The notes: generated by a model not told the origin, from the letters alone. 64,000 nt of DNA from Faeciplasma sp964650705 (GCA_964650705.1 CAZYUJ010000002.1:1-64000); one strand, 5' to 3'. Counted from the stretch's first letter, positions 33,821 through 43,398 are shown. A program made the numbers and translations.

Positions 33821-35434
33821 ATGCAAAAATTCACGCGCATTTCAATAGTTTTTGTCATTATTTGTTCTATGCTTTTTTCTTCCGGATGTTCCTTGCTTGA
33901 TGATGACGGGTCGGGACACACCTTCAAAGTATCTCTTGACTCAAATCCCGAAAATTTAGATCCTCAAATTGCGAATGATGCATCTTCGATCGCAGTTGCA
34001 AAAAATATGTTCATTGGCTTGATGAGACTGGTTGACGGCAGACTTGAAACAGGCGTCGCAAAAGACTATATGATATCTGACGATGGATTGAAATATACTT
34101 TTTATCTTGATGACAGATATAAATGGAAGGCTGTCGGCGATTTTGAAGCTGATGTAACTGCTCACGACTTTGTATTTGCCTTCGAACGATTATTCGATTC
34201 AAGTACACAATCTCCGCATGCGAAGGATTATTATTGTATACTCGGCGCAGAGGCTGTAAACAGAGGATATATATCAACTGATCATTTGGGTGTTAAAGCG
34301 ATAGATGATTATACGATCGAGTTTACTCTTGAGTATCAGAACGCAGAGTTTCTGTATTTGCTTGCTCAGCTTCCTGCGTCACCGTGTAACGAAGAATTTT
34401 TTAATTCCTGTAAGGGGAAATACGGCCTTGAAGCGGAAAATATCGCATCAAACGGCGCATTCTATGTTCGGTATTGGCTATATGACAAGTATAACAAATC
34501 CAATTATATAAAGTTGACTCGAAACACGTTTTATTCTGATATAAATCGAGTCTTTCCGTCAGGTGTAACGTATCTCATAGATACGACAATATCTGAAAAG
34601 CTAAACAACTTTACAGCCGAGCAAACCGACATCTTGATAGATGCTGATAATTACAGTCAGCTTTCTAAGCTTGAGTATGAGTCACTGAGTGAATATATCG
34701 CTACTCACGGTATCGTTTTCAACTTGGATGATCCTGTTTTTGAGAAGAAAGAGGTGCGACAGCTCTTTTCACTTGCCATTGATCGCTCAGAACTTGAAAA
34801 GAAATTTCCCGACAATTTATCGGTAGCATATGGAATTTTTCCGCCGAACACCGTTGTTTCCGGCTCGAAATATGAAAAAGGCTTTGATGAATCGATTTTG
34901 GAGTATAACAAAATAACCGCAGAATACAGATGGGGATTCACATTAAGCGAAGAGGAAAAAAGCTCACTGTATAACATAAATATGCTTGTTTGCAGCAGCT
35001 TTACCGAGTATGATAAGCTTAAGGCGATTACAGATTCGTGGTATGATGTTTTCGGAATTCATTTCGGCATCGAGGTCGTCAATCAAGATGATTACGACAA
35101 ACGTATTGCGAACGGCGAATATGATATAGCGTTTGTTTCGTTATCCGCTGATAATTCGGATGTTTTCGGCTATCTAAAGCCTTTCGGCGACGATTCTGCT
35201 TATGGTTTCACAGTTGAAGAAGTGAATACGATCGAAAGATCATCCGGCAAGTATATAACCTTGACAGCGAAGCTTCGTGATTATATCGGCGCAGAAGCGG
35301 AAATTATTGAGGAATATCTGTTTTTGCCGATATGTCACAGCTTGGTATACTGCTATTATGATGAAGACATCGCAGACTTTGAGTATGATCCACTAACAAA
35401 CGCAATTATTTTTGAGAATGCTAAATGCTATTAA
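33821..35434 (+). CDS. orphan peptide/oligopeptide-binding lipoprotein (SBP family 5)
   Basis: 537 residues. Lipoprotein signal with the lipobox F-S-S-G-C, lipidated Cys at 23. The mature part has the family-5 opening HTFKVSLDSNPENLDPQIANDA and the FAFERLFD region typical of OppA/DppA-type binding proteins. No permease or ATPase gene is nearby. It starts 19 bases after nrdG and ends 11 bases before deoC, so it seems to be co-transcribed with the nucleoside catabolic genes. Ligand unknown. Confidence 0.85.
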   Translation: MQKFTRISIVFVIICSMLFSSGCSLLDDDGSGHTFKVSLDSNPENLDPQIANDASSIAVAKNMFIGLMRLVDGRLETGVAKDYMISDDGLKYTFYLDDRYKWKAVGDFEADVTAHDFVFAFERLFDSSTQSPHAKDYYCILGAEAVNRGYISTDHLGVKAIDDYTIEFTLEYQNAEFLYLLAQLPASPCNEEFFNSCKGKYGLEAENIASNGAFYVRYWLYDKYNKSNYIKLTRNTFYSDINRVFPSGVTYLIDTTISEKLNNFTAEQTDILIDADNYSQLSKLEYESLSEYIATHGIVFNLDDPVFEKKEVRQLFSLAIDRSELEKKFPDNLSVAYGIFPPNTVVSGSKYEKGFDESILEYNKITAEYRWGFTLSEEEKSSLYNINMLVCSSFTEYDKLKAITDSWYDVFGIHFGIEVVNQDDYDKRIANGEYDIAFVSLSADNSDVFGYLKPFGDDSAYGFTVEEVNTIERSSGKYITLTAKLRDYIGAEAEIIEEYLFLPICHSLVYCYYDEDIADFEYDPLTNAIIFENAKCY

Positions 35435-35445
35435 GGAGGATAAAT

Positions 35446-36114
35446 ATGGACATTAAAGAAATACTTTCGAAAGTTGATCACACACTGCTTTCACAAACAG
35501 CAACTTGGGCTGAGATCAAGTCTATCTGCGACGATGGTATGAAGTATCAGACGGCATCGGTATGCATTCCTGCAAGCTATGTTAAACAGGCAAAGGAATA
35601 TGTCGGCGATAAGCTTGCGATCTGTACGGTCATTGGCTTCCCGAACGGCTATTCCGCTACTGCCGCTAAGGTTTTTGAAACTGCTGATGCTGTTTCAAAC
35701 GGTGCTGACGAGATAGACATGGTCATAAACATCGGTATGCTTAAGGACAAGAGATATGACGATGTTTTATGCGAGATCAAGGCTATAAAAGAAGCCTGCA
35801 ACGGAAAGCTTTTAAAGGTGATTATCGAGACCTGCTTGCTGACTGATGAAGAAAAGATCAAAATGTGTGAGATCGTTTCTGAATCCGGCGCTGATTATAT
35901 CAAGACCTCTACCGGATTCTCTACTGCGGGCGCAACAAAAGAAGATGTTGCTTTGTTTGCGGCTCATGTTGATTCACACTTAAAGATCAAGGCCGCAGGC
36001 GGAATTTCGAGTATTAAGGATGCTGAAGATTTCATCAACTTGGGTGCATCGCGCCTCGGTACAAGCAGAATTGTTAAGATCGTAAAACAGGAGGAGTCTA
36101 ACAGTGGCTACTAA
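35446..36114 (+). CDS. deoC: deoxyribose-phosphate aldolase
   Basis: Cleaves 2-deoxyribose 5-phosphate to glyceraldehyde 3-phosphate and acetaldehyde. 222 residues. The conserved DEIDMVINIGMLK (about 87-99) and the Schiff-base lysine in YIKTSTGFSTAGAT (about 148-161) are present, with KAAGGI as the second lysine motif. Start at 35446 behind AAGGAGG. It overlaps deoD by 11 bases. First enzyme gene of the deo cluster. Confidence 0.96.
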   Translation: MDIKEILSKVDHTLLSQTATWAEIKSICDDGMKYQTASVCIPASYVKQAKEYVGDKLAICTVIGFPNGYSATAAKVFETADAVSNGADEIDMVINIGMLKDKRYDDVLCEIKAIKEACNGKLLKVIIETCLLTDEEKIKMCEIVSESGADYIKTSTGFSTAGATKEDVALFAAHVDSHLKIKAAGGISSIKDAEDFINLGASRLGTSRIVKIVKQEESNSGY

Positions 36115-36826
36115 TTATCCAACCCCTCACATCAACGCAACGCCCGATGATTTTGCAAAAACGGTTTTGATGCCCGGAGACCCTTTGCGCTCAAAGTTTA
36201 TTGCTGAAAACTTTTTGACCGATTCAAAGCTTGTTAACAACGTCCGCGGCATTCACGGCTATACGGGCTTGTACAAAGGTGAGCGTGTTTCTGTAATGGC
36301 AAGCGGAATGGGTATGCCTTCTATCGGCATATATTCCTATGAGTTATATAACTTTTTCGGCGTTGAGAACATAATCCGCATCGGCTCTGCAGGCGGTATG
36401 CAGAATCACGTTAAGATCCGTGATATCGTCTTCGGACAAGGCGCTTGCACTGATTCAAACTATGTTAAACAATTTGGCTTAGCAGGTCCTTTTGCGCCTA
36501 TCTGCAGCTATAATTTGTTGTCTGTTGCTGTTGAAGAAGCAAAGAATATTGGCGCTGCCTATCATGTCGGCAATCTTCTTTCAAGTGATTGCTTCTATGG
36601 TGATAACCCCAACGCTTCTCCGAACTGGATCAAAATGGGCGTTTTGGCTGTTGAGATGGAAGCTGCGGCTCTATATATGAATGCGGCTCGTTGCGGAAAA
36701 AATGCGCTTGCAATGTGCACAGTATCCGATCATTTACTTACTCATGAAGCTACTACTGCCGAAGAACGTCAGAACTCCTTCACTCAGATGATGGAGATCG
36801 CACTTAACACTGCTATAAGATTGTAA
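36104..36826 (+). CDS. deoD: purine-nucleoside phosphorylase, DeoD type
   Basis: Phosphorolysis of purine (deoxy)nucleosides. 240 residues, hexameric DeoD type: N-terminal TPHINATPDDFAKTVLMPGDP, phosphate-binding RIGSAGGMQ, the EMEAAALY motif with the ribose-binding Glu (about 186-193), and CTVSDHLLT with the catalytic Asp. Starts with GTG at 36104 inside the end of deoC, preceded by AGGAGG. Confidence 0.96.
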   Translation: MATNYPTPHINATPDDFAKTVLMPGDPLRSKFIAENFLTDSKLVNNVRGIHGYTGLYKGERVSVMASGMGMPSIGIYSYELYNFFGVENIIRIGSAGGMQNHVKIRDIVFGQGACTDSNYVKQFGLAGPFAPICSYNLLSVAVEEAKNIGAAYHVGNLLSSDCFYGDNPNASPNWIKMGVLAVEMEAAALYMNAARCGKNALAMCTVSDHLLTHEATTAEERQNSFTQMMEIALNTAIRL

Positions 36827-36828
36827 TT

Positions 36829-37995
36829 ATGAAAAGAGTATTTTTAATTGTTTTGGACAGCTGCGGATGCGGTGAGCTTCCTGATGCTGATAAGTTTGGC
36901 GATAAGGGCACACACACCCTTCGAAGCTGCTATAACACCGGACTTCTTAATATCCCTAATATGCTTAAAATGGGCATCGGAAATATCGAGGGCTTGTCTT
37001 TCTTGGGTAAAGAACAGGATCAAACTGCTGCGTGTGCAAGAATACGTGAACGCTCAATGGGCAAGGACACAACTATAGGCCATTGGGAGATTGCAGGGAT
37101 CATTTCCGAAAAACCGCTTCCAACATATCCTGACGGCTTCCCGAAGGATGTTCTTGATGAGTTTTCTCGACAGACAGGCAGGGGGGTTCTTTGCAATAAA
37201 CCCTATTCTGGAACAGACGTAATCCGTGATTACGGCGACGATCACATAAGGTCGGGCGACTTGATCGTTTATACATCCGCAGACAGCGTATTCCAAATAG
37301 CCGCACACGAAGATATCGTTCCTATTGAGAAGTTATATGAGTATTGCAGGATCGCAAGGAAAATTCTTTGCGGAGAGCACGCTGTTGGGCGAGTCATTGC
37401 GCGTCCTTTCATTGGTGAAAGCGGCAACTACACCCGAACCGCTAACCGACATGATTTTTCGCTTGAGCCTTATGGCGAAACAATGCTTGATGCTATCAAA
37501 GGAAGCGGGAAGGATGTTATTGCCGTCGGCAAGATAACTGATATTTTTGCCGGCAGGGGAGTCACAGAAACTATTTTCACTCACGGCAACACAGAAGGCA
37601 TGAAGGTTTCTTACGAATGTGCGTCGAAAGACTTCAACGGACTTTGCTTTATAAATCTTGTCGATTTTGATATGCTCTACGGTCACAGAAATGATGCGAA
37701 TGCATATGCAAACGCACTTAACGAGTTTGATGCTTGGCTGGGTGATTTCATTAAGGCTCTTGATGATGACGATATCTTAATGATCACTGCAGATCACGGC
37801 TGTGATCCGGGAGATATCAGCACAGACCACACAAGAGAATATGTTCCGCTTTTAGTATACGGAGGACGTGTTGAGCCTTGCAATATGAACACATTAACCA
37901 CTTTTGCGGATATCTCGGCTACTGTTTGTGATCTTTTGGATGTTAAATTCCAGACTCAAGGCGTGAGCTTTAAAAACATTTTATTAAAGCAGTAG
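36829..37995 (+). CDS. deoB: phosphopentomutase
   Basis: Moves phosphate between C1 and C5 of (deoxy)ribose, linking the phosphorylases to DeoC. 388 residues of the alkaline-phosphatase superfamily. N-terminal metal Asp in VLDSCGCGELPDA (about 8-20), GKDTTIGHWE with the phosphorylated Thr (about 82-91), and C-terminal MITADHGCDPGD plus STDHTREYVP for the two Mn ions. It begins two bases after the deoD stop, with no clear ribosome site, so it is probably translationally coupled. Confidence 0.96.
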   Translation: MKRVFLIVLDSCGCGELPDADKFGDKGTHTLRSCYNTGLLNIPNMLKMGIGNIEGLSFLGKEQDQTAACARIRERSMGKDTTIGHWEIAGIISEKPLPTYPDGFPKDVLDEFSRQTGRGVLCNKPYSGTDVIRDYGDDHIRSGDLIVYTSADSVFQIAAHEDIVPIEKLYEYCRIARKILCGEHAVGRVIARPFIGESGNYTRTANRHDFSLEPYGETMLDAIKGSGKDVIAVGKITDIFAGRGVTETIFTHGNTEGMKVSYECASKDFNGLCFINLVDFDMLYGHRNDANAYANALNEFDAWLGDFIKALDDDDILMITADHGCDPGDISTDHTREYVPLLVYGGRVEPCNMNTLTTFADISATVCDLLDVKFQTQGVSFKNILLKQ

Positions 37996-38004
37996 GAGGT
38001 TAAC

Positions 38005-38415
38005 ATGAATCAAATTGAATCCTTATGCAAGCAGGCAATAGAAGCCATGCATATGGCGTATGCTCCGTATTCGGGTTATAAAGTTGGGGCCGCTCTTTTG
38101 TGCGCTGATGGCTCTGTATACACAGGGTGCAATATCGAAAATGCAGGATATTCCGCAACCAATTGCGCTGAAAGAACTGCTATTTTCAAAGCTGTGAGCG
38201 AAGGCAAGCGTAGCTTCACAGACATCGCAGTTTGCGGCGGAGAAAACGGCGTATTAAATGATTCTCCGTTCCCACCTTGCGGAATATGCAGGCAGGTCAT
38301 GCGTGAGTTCTGCCGTGATGATTTCAGAATTCACATGATAACATCTGACAAGATAAAAACCTTTACACTTGCTGAGCTCCTGCCGATGAGCTTCGGACCT
38401 GAGAATTTAAGATAA
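38005..38415 (+). CDS. cdd: cytidine deaminase
   Basis: Zinc enzyme converting (deoxy)cytidine to (deoxy)uridine. 136 residues, homotetrameric type, with zinc ligands in NCAERTA (Cys plus catalytic Glu, about 54-60) and PPCGICRQ (about 91-98). GTAGGAGG site. Feeds deoxyuridine to the following pyrimidine nucleoside phosphorylase. Confidence 0.96.
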   Translation: MNQIESLCKQAIEAMHMAYAPYSGYKVGAALLCADGSVYTGCNIENAGYSATNCAERTAIFKAVSEGKRSFTDIAVCGGENGVLNDSPFPPCGICRQVMREFCRDDFRIHMITSDKIKTFTLAELLPMSFGPENLR

Positions 38416-38428
38416 CGGTGACATAATT

Positions 38429-39730
38429 ATGAGAATGTATGATATTATCGCAAAGAAAAAGAAGGGCGAAGAGCTTACTGATGAAGAGATCAGATTCTTT
38501 GTAAACGGATTTACAAACGGTGAAATTCCCGATTATCAAGCTTCCGCTCTCGCTATGGCTGTATGCTTCAACTCGATGACGGATAGAGAGACGGCTACGC
38601 TTACTGACGCTATGGCGCACTCGGGCGATACTGTTGATCTCAGCGAATTCGGTGATCTTTCTGTTGATAAGCATTCCACAGGCGGAGTGGGTGATAAGAC
38701 CTCGCTTATTGTTGCACCTATCGTCGCGTCTTGCGGTGCTAAAATTGCAAAAATGTCGGGCAGGGGACTCGGCCACACAGGTGGAACCGTTGATAAGCTG
38801 GAGTCTATTGAGGGCTTTAAAACTGATCTTTCAATAGATGATTTCTTTGAGCAAACAAGAAACATCGGCATCAGCATTATAGGCCAAACCGGAAATATGA
38901 CACCTGCTGATAAGAAGCTCTATGCTTTGCGAGATGTCACCGCAACTGTTGATTCTATTCCTCTTATCGTGTCGAGTATAATGAGCAAAAAGCTTGCGGC
39001 AGGCGCAAAAACTATTGCTTTGGATGTCAAATGCGGAAGCGGAGCTTTCATGCAGAATATTGAGTCCGCTACTGAGCTTGCACAGAAGATGGTTGATATC
39101 GGAAAACGATGTGGCAGGAACATGGCTGCTTTGATCACTAACATGGATATCCCGCTTGGCAGAGCCGTCGGCAATTCGCTTGAGGTTATCGAAGCTGCTT
39201 CTGTCCTCAAAGGTGAGACAGATGGCGATCTTAAAGAAATATGTTTGGCACTTGCTTCTAACATCATTTCGCTTTGCTTTAACATTGCATATGAACAAGC
39301 TTTCGAAAGAGCGAATAATGCGCTTGTTAGCGGCTTAGCATATTCCAAGTTCAAAGAATGGATATCATATCAAGGCGGAAATATCGAGTGGATCGAAAAC
39401 ACTGATATGATTCCTAAGGCAAAGTATACTTTTGAAGTTAAAGCAGAGCAAGACGGTTGGATGTCCGCAATGGATACTGCTGCTATCGGAAATGTATCAT
39501 CTATGCTGGGTGCCGGAAGAGTTACGAAGGATGACGTAATAGATTTTTCTGCAGGAATTATTATTAACAAAAAGACAGGTGACTGCGTTAAGTGCGGCGA
39601 AACTCTTTGCACATTATATACGAACAACGAGCTTGCGATCGCTGATGCTCAAAAGATGTATCTCGGTTGTGTTTCTATCAGCTCAGCGCCTGTTGATAAG
39701 CCTATGCTTATATTTGATAGAATAGTATAA
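38429..39730 (+). CDS. pdp: pyrimidine-nucleoside phosphorylase
   Basis: Phosphorolysis of uridine, thymidine and deoxyuridine. 433 residues. Signature SGRGLGHTGGTVDKLESI (about 110-127), phosphate loop DKHSTGGVGDKTSL (about 80-93), and a C-terminal lipoyl-like domain. A start MRMYDIIAKKKKGEEL is typical for this type, so the first ATG is taken. Ends the deo cluster; a terminator follows. Confidence 0.95.
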   Translation: MRMYDIIAKKKKGEELTDEEIRFFVNGFTNGEIPDYQASALAMAVCFNSMTDRETATLTDAMAHSGDTVDLSEFGDLSVDKHSTGGVGDKTSLIVAPIVASCGAKIAKMSGRGLGHTGGTVDKLESIEGFKTDLSIDDFFEQTRNIGISIIGQTGNMTPADKKLYALRDVTATVDSIPLIVSSIMSKKLAAGAKTIALDVKCGSGAFMQNIESATELAQKMVDIGKRCGRNMAALITNMDIPLGRAVGNSLEVIEAASVLKGETDGDLKEICLALASNIISLCFNIAYEQAFERANNALVSGLAYSKFKEWISYQGGNIEWIENTDMIPKAKYTFEVKAEQDGWMSAMDTAAIGNVSSMLGAGRVTKDDVIDFSAGIIINKKTGDCVKCGETLCTLYTNNELAIADAQKMYLGCVSISSAPVDKPMLIFDRIV

Positions 39731-39734
39731 AGAA

Positions 39735-39764
39735 AACTCCCTCGATGATTTCGGGGGAGTTTTT
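39735..39764 (+). terminator. terminator of the deo cluster
   Basis: Eleven-bp stem (39735-39745 with 39751-39761, one G-T), then a short T run. Confidence 0.85.
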
Positions 39765-39773
39765 CAATAAAAT

Positions 39774-39796
39774 AAAAAAATGCGGCTGTTGCCGCA
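39774..39796 (-). terminator. terminator of rpmB
   Basis: Minus strand: TGCGGC/GCCGCA stem with a four-base loop (39781-39796), followed by seven T residues (39780-39774). It lies back to back with the deo terminator. Confidence 0.85.
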
Positions 39797-39820
39797 CTCT
39801 TTTAATCTTTTGGAATTATA

Positions 39821-40006
39821 TTACGCTCTGGTAACCTTACCGGATCTGAGGCATCTGGAGCATACATAAATATGACAGGGAGTACCGTTCTTCAAGACTT
39901 TAACTCTCTTGACGTTAGGCTTCCAAGTTCTATTGGTTCTTCTGTGGGAGTGAGATACCTTAATTCCGAAAGTAACACCCTTTCCGCAAACTTCACATTT
40001 TGCCAC
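39821..40006 (-). CDS. rpmB: 50S ribosomal protein L28
   Basis: 61 residues, very basic. Two cysteine pairs, C-E-V-C (4-7) and C-S-R-C (about 49-52), mark the zinc-binding form. The N-terminus MAKCEVCGKGV and the SHSHRRTNR stretch are typical. It starts with GTG at 40006, six bases after AGGAGGTGC. Confidence 0.96.
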   Translation of the reverse strand: MAKCEVCGKGVTFGIKVSHSHRRTNRTWKPNVKRVKVLKNGTPCHIYVCSRCLRSGKVTRA

Positions 40007-40051
40007 GAGGTTGCACCTCCTTCTTAACTTCTTCAGAATTTAACAAGATAT

Positions 40052-40080
40052 AATATACCAAATATCTCGCTCAATTGCAA
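40052..40080 (-). promoter_or_regulatory. rpmB promoter
   Basis: Minus strand: -35 TTGCAA (40075-40080), 17-base spacer ending TGG, -10 TATATT (40052-40057), an extended -10 type. Confidence 0.6.
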
Positions 40081-40192
40081 GTCTTTTTTTAAAAAAAGTT
40101 TATAATTTTCAATTTTATCTATTTTGTCATATATTCAACGCATTTTTCATCGAATTTTCAGCTTATAAAGTATTAAGCTTCACAATTATCAC

Positions 40193-40221
40193 TTGATATT
40201 TTTATTTATTTATAGTAAAAT
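40193..40221 (+). promoter_or_regulatory. promoter of the protease-scpAB unit
   Basis: -35 TTGATA (40193-40198), 17-base spacer, -10 TAAAAT (40216-40221). The DNA between this and the rpmB promoter is AT-rich with nothing else recognised. Confidence 0.55.
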
Positions 40222-40257
40222 AAAGTGAATTACTATTTGCGAAAGGAGATAAGACTG

Positions 40258-40938
40258 TTGTCTGTTTTTACATCTTCAAACCCCTTGGAATTACTTATTA
40301 ATATTTGCATTAAGCTTTTAATAATTTGCTGCATACTTCCGATCCACGAATATGCACACGGTTATGCCGCTAAAAAAATGGGCGATAACACTGCACAGAT
40401 GATGGGACGACTGACCCTCAATCCGCTTGCACACATCGATCCGATCGGTGCGATCATGATGATAGTCGTTGGCTTCGGTTGGGCAAAGCCTGTGCCGATC
40501 AATCCGAGAAACTTTAAAGATTACAAAAAGGGCGTTGCAATAACCGCTTTAGCCGGCCCGCTCTCGAATTTGATTTGTGCATTCATCGGCACATTCTTCT
40601 ATAAGATCGTTCTTAATATCTTCTATCTGAATCCGACTAATGTTACTTATTATGTGATTATTGCAATTACATATTTCATCCAGATCAATCTTTCTTTAGC
40701 TATATTCAATCTTATACCGATTCCGCCTCTTGACGGATCAAAGATATTGAGCTGCTTTGCTTCCTACAAGGTCAACAGATTTATGAGCCAATATCAGCAA
40801 TATCTTTATATCGGTCTTATCGTCCTTATCGCTACAGGATTCCTTAGCGGACCTTTAAGCTGGCTCATCACCACACTGTTCGATCTGTTTAACAATGCTT
40901 TCTTCTGGGTCGATCCATTATTTAAACTATTTGTTTGA
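40258..40938 (+). CDS. site-2 protease family membrane protein (M50B)
   Basis: 227 residues from a TTG start at 40258 (GGAGAT eight bases upstream). The zinc motif HEYAHG (about 30-35) is in the first helix; a second ligand region NLIPIPPLDGSKIL (about 159-172) follows. Five to six membrane segments. No PDZ domain, unlike the RseP at 4457. Commonly found just ahead of scpA in Firmicutes. The substrate is unknown. Confidence 0.88.
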   Translation: MSVFTSSNPLELLINICIKLLIICCILPIHEYAHGYAAKKMGDNTAQMMGRLTLNPLAHIDPIGAIMMIVVGFGWAKPVPINPRNFKDYKKGVAITALAGPLSNLICAFIGTFFYKIVLNIFYLNPTNVTYYVIIAITYFIQINLSLAIFNLIPIPPLDGSKILSCFASYKVNRFMSQYQQYLYIGLIVLIATGFLSGPLSWLITTLFDLFNNAFFWVDPLFKLFV

Positions 40939-40953
40939 TAGGCGGTTAAAATA

Positions 40954-41670
40954 ATGATCTCAATATCATATAGGCTTGAGAGCTTTGAAGGCCCCTTGGA
41001 TCTTCTGTTATATCTTATTTCAAAGCACAAGCTTAATATCAACGACATTCAGATATCTTTGTTGCTTGAGCAATATCTGGAATATATAGACGGCATATCT
41101 GAGCAGGATTTTGAATACGCCGGCGAATTTTTGGAAATGGCTGCAAGACTGATCTTGATAAAAACGCTGTCGCTTTTGCCAAAGCATGAAGAAGCGCTGG
41201 AAATGAAGCGTGAGCTTGAAGGAAGGCTCATCGAGTATTCGCTGTGCAAAATTGCCGCAAAGCGGTTAACCGAGCAGTATGTGGGAGATAAGGTGTTTGT
41301 TCGAGGCCCCGAAAAGCTTGAGGAGATAAAGACCTATACTCAAACTCACGAGCCTGACGATCTTTTGTCAGCATACTTCGGCATATCTGATAAGAAACTG
41401 AAGTCCCGACCTGTTGAAGCATCGGTATTCAAGCCGATCGTATCAAAAAAGATCGTTGCTGTTTCAACAAAGATAATATACGTCTTACGCAGACTCTATA
41501 AAACCGGCAGCTGTTCGATGGTGGGGCTCTATGAGGGAATGACCGACAAGTCCGAAAAAGTTGCTACCTTCTTGGCGATCTTAGAGCTGACTAAATCGGG
41601 CAGAATCATGCTAAGTGATGATAATACCATGATAACATTTGATAGGAAGAGAAAAACAAATGCAACTTGA
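40954..41670 (+). CDS. scpA: segregation and condensation protein A
   Basis: Kleisin subunit that bridges SMC heads in the bacterial condensin. 238 residues with the N-terminal SMC-neck binding region (ESFEGPLDLLLYLISKHKL, about 8-26) and a C-terminal winged-helix that binds the SMC cap. It overlaps scpB by 11 bases. Confidence 0.95.
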   Translation: MISISYRLESFEGPLDLLLYLISKHKLNINDIQISLLLEQYLEYIDGISEQDFEYAGEFLEMAARLILIKTLSLLPKHEEALEMKRELEGRLIEYSLCKIAAKRLTEQYVGDKVFVRGPEKLEEIKTYTQTHEPDDLLSAYFGISDKKLKSRPVEASVFKPIVSKKIVAVSTKIIYVLRRLYKTGSCSMVGLYEGMTDKSEKVATFLAILELTKSGRIMLSDDNTMITFDRKRKTNAT

Positions 41671-42214
41671 TGAAAAAATTTCAGTAATTGAGGCAATACT
41701 CTTTGCAAGCGGCGAATGTGTTGAGTTTGAAAGACTCGCGTCCGCCGCTGACATAGAGCTTTCCACACTTCACAAACTTGTTTCACTTTTGAATGCTAAT
41801 TACTCCGAACGCAACTCAGCTCTCGAAGTTTTAAAGCTTGAAGATAGCTATCAGCTTGCTACCAAAAAGCAGTTTGCACCGTTTATTCGCTCCGCAATGG
41901 AGACGAGAAAGAGCGCGACACTTTCTCCCGCCGCCATGGAAACTCTTACTATAATCGCTTATAATCAGCCTGTAACACGCAGCTTTATTGATGATATTCG
42001 CGGCGTTGACTCAGCAGGTGTTGTTTCCAACCTGCTTGAAAAAGAGCTTATCGAAGAAGCAGGACGATTGGACGTCCCCGGAAAGCCGATACTGTTCAAG
42101 ACGACAAACAACTTTTTGCGCTGTTTTAAGCTGGCTTCGATTGCCGATCTGCCGCCGTTGCCGACTGATAATTCACAGGTGACGTTTGACGATGTGGCAA
42201 ATGTTGAGGAATAA
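41660..42214 (+). CDS. scpB: segregation and condensation protein B
   Basis: Binds ScpA as a dimer and stabilises the SMC complex. 184 residues of two winged-helix domains; IEAILFASGECVE (about 9-21) and the TLTIIAYNQPVTRSFIDDIRGVDS-like region are diagnostic. Start at 41660 after AGGAAGAG, inside the end of scpA. Confidence 0.95.
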   Translation: MQLDEKISVIEAILFASGECVEFERLASAADIELSTLHKLVSLLNANYSERNSALEVLKLEDSYQLATKKQFAPFIRSAMETRKSATLSPAAMETLTIIAYNQPVTRSFIDDIRGVDSAGVVSNLLEKELIEEAGRLDVPGKPILFKTTNNFLRCFKLASIADLPPLPTDNSQVTFDDVANVEE

Positions 42215-42245
42215 CGGTTAATTTTAATACGAAAGGAATGGTGAT

Positions 42246-43013
42246 ATGACGGCATTGTATATTACTCTTGGCGTAATCGCCGGTATATTTTTGTTGATCT
42301 ACATTCTTCTTCGTATATCTGTTTGCGCGTGTATTTCCGCATCTGATGAGCGCCTTGACATTTCTGTTAAGTATTCATGGTTTGAACTGTATAAGCTTGA
42401 AAAGTCATTTAAAAGTGATGAAAAAACTGAGATCCTACTCGAAGACATCGAAAAAGGCGATTTAAAATCATCTAAAACAGATGAAAGTGCAAAGGCTATC
42501 AAGGACAAGCCTGCGGCTGAAACGAAGCATGACGAAGAAGCACCCGGAGATGACGAACTGTTTGGCAAGCCTGATGACGAAAAGCCCAAGAAGAGCGTTA
42601 AGGAGATCATTGATGAATATAAGCCATATCTGCCTGTCGCAAAGAAAGCATTAAGGAAACTTTTGAAAATGATCAGATTCTATGATCTTGATCTTTCGCT
42701 CACTGTAGGCGATGAAGATGCTTATAAGGCCGCAATGAAATTCGGAAAAATAAATGCACTTGTATATTCAGTGATAGCACTTTTGTGCTGTGCATTCACC
42801 GTGAGCATTAAGCACACAGAGATCAACTGCAATTTTGACAGCTCAAAAACATCTGCAAGTGTCGCAACTACAGTTAAGGTCAGACCGAGTGCTGTCTTAG
42901 CGCTTGCGATGTATTTAGGTATAAACTATCTTAAAATAAGACATAATCAAAACGAAAAGGAAAAACTTTTAAATAAAGAAAAGGAGAATTCAAATGTCCG
43001 AGAAGAGCAATAA
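42246..43013 (+). CDS. DUF2953 protein (YtfI-like)
   Basis: 255 residues: N-terminal membrane helix (about 4-24), then a charged, low-complexity Lys/Asp/Glu/Ser linker (about 55-120), and a soluble domain containing GDEDAYKAAMKFGKINALVYS (split by the usual DUF2953 turn) followed by a second hydrophobic stretch. In Bacillus the ytfI-ytfJ pair is expressed in sporulation. It overlaps the ytfJ-like gene by 20 bases here, supporting the pairing. Confidence 0.8.
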   Translation: MTALYITLGVIAGIFLLIYILLRISVCACISASDERLDISVKYSWFELYKLEKSFKSDEKTEILLEDIEKGDLKSSKTDESAKAIKDKPAAETKHDEEAPGDDELFGKPDDEKPKKSVKEIIDEYKPYLPVAKKALRKLLKMIRFYDLDLSLTVGDEDAYKAAMKFGKINALVYSVIALLCCAFTVSIKHTEINCNFDSSKTSASVATTVKVRPSAVLALAMYLGINYLKIRHNQNEKEKLLNKEKENSNVREEQ

Positions 43014-43398
43014 CTTAGAAAGCTTGGTTAAAACCGCAATTGAAAAAATAAAGGAAATGGTCGATGTTGAAACTGTTATCGGCAATCCGATAACTGCGCC
43101 TAACGGAACTGTTATAATTCCCGTATCCAAGGTGTCCGTGGGATTTGCTTCGGGCGGATCTGATCTTCCCAGCAAAAATCCGAAGGATCTTTTCGGCGGA
43201 GGAACAGGCGGCGGACTTACCATCCAGCCTTTGGCATTCATCACTATCTTGCCTGACGGAAATGTTAAGCTTTTACAGATGACTATCAACGCTCCGAAGG
43301 AAAATGCCGCTCTTGCTATGATCCCTGATATTATAGACAAAGTAACTGATTTCTTGGATAAAAACAAATCCGAATCGACTGAAGAAGTTAGTGAATAA
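42994..43398 (+). CDS. ytfJ: GerW/YtfJ family sporulation protein
   Basis: 134 residues. Family blocks VETVIGNPI (about 23-31), VIIPVSKVSVGFASGG (about 40-55), a Gly-rich turn FGGGTGGG, and IQPLAFITI. Needed in Bacillus for normal germination (GerW). AAGGAG site. The strongest sign of spore formation in this segment apart from spoIIIA. Confidence 0.93.
   Translation: MSEKSNNLESLVKTAIEKIKEMVDVETVIGNPITAPNGTVIIPVSKVSVGFASGGSDLPSKNPKDLFGGGTGGGLTIQPLAFITILPDGNVKLLQMTINAPKENAALAMIPDIIDKVTDFLDKNKSESTEEVSE

Noticed and set aside
40081..40192. Regulatory RNA or gene in the rpmB/protease divergent gap
   Set aside because: AT-rich with homopolymer runs only; no stable stem or ORF seen.
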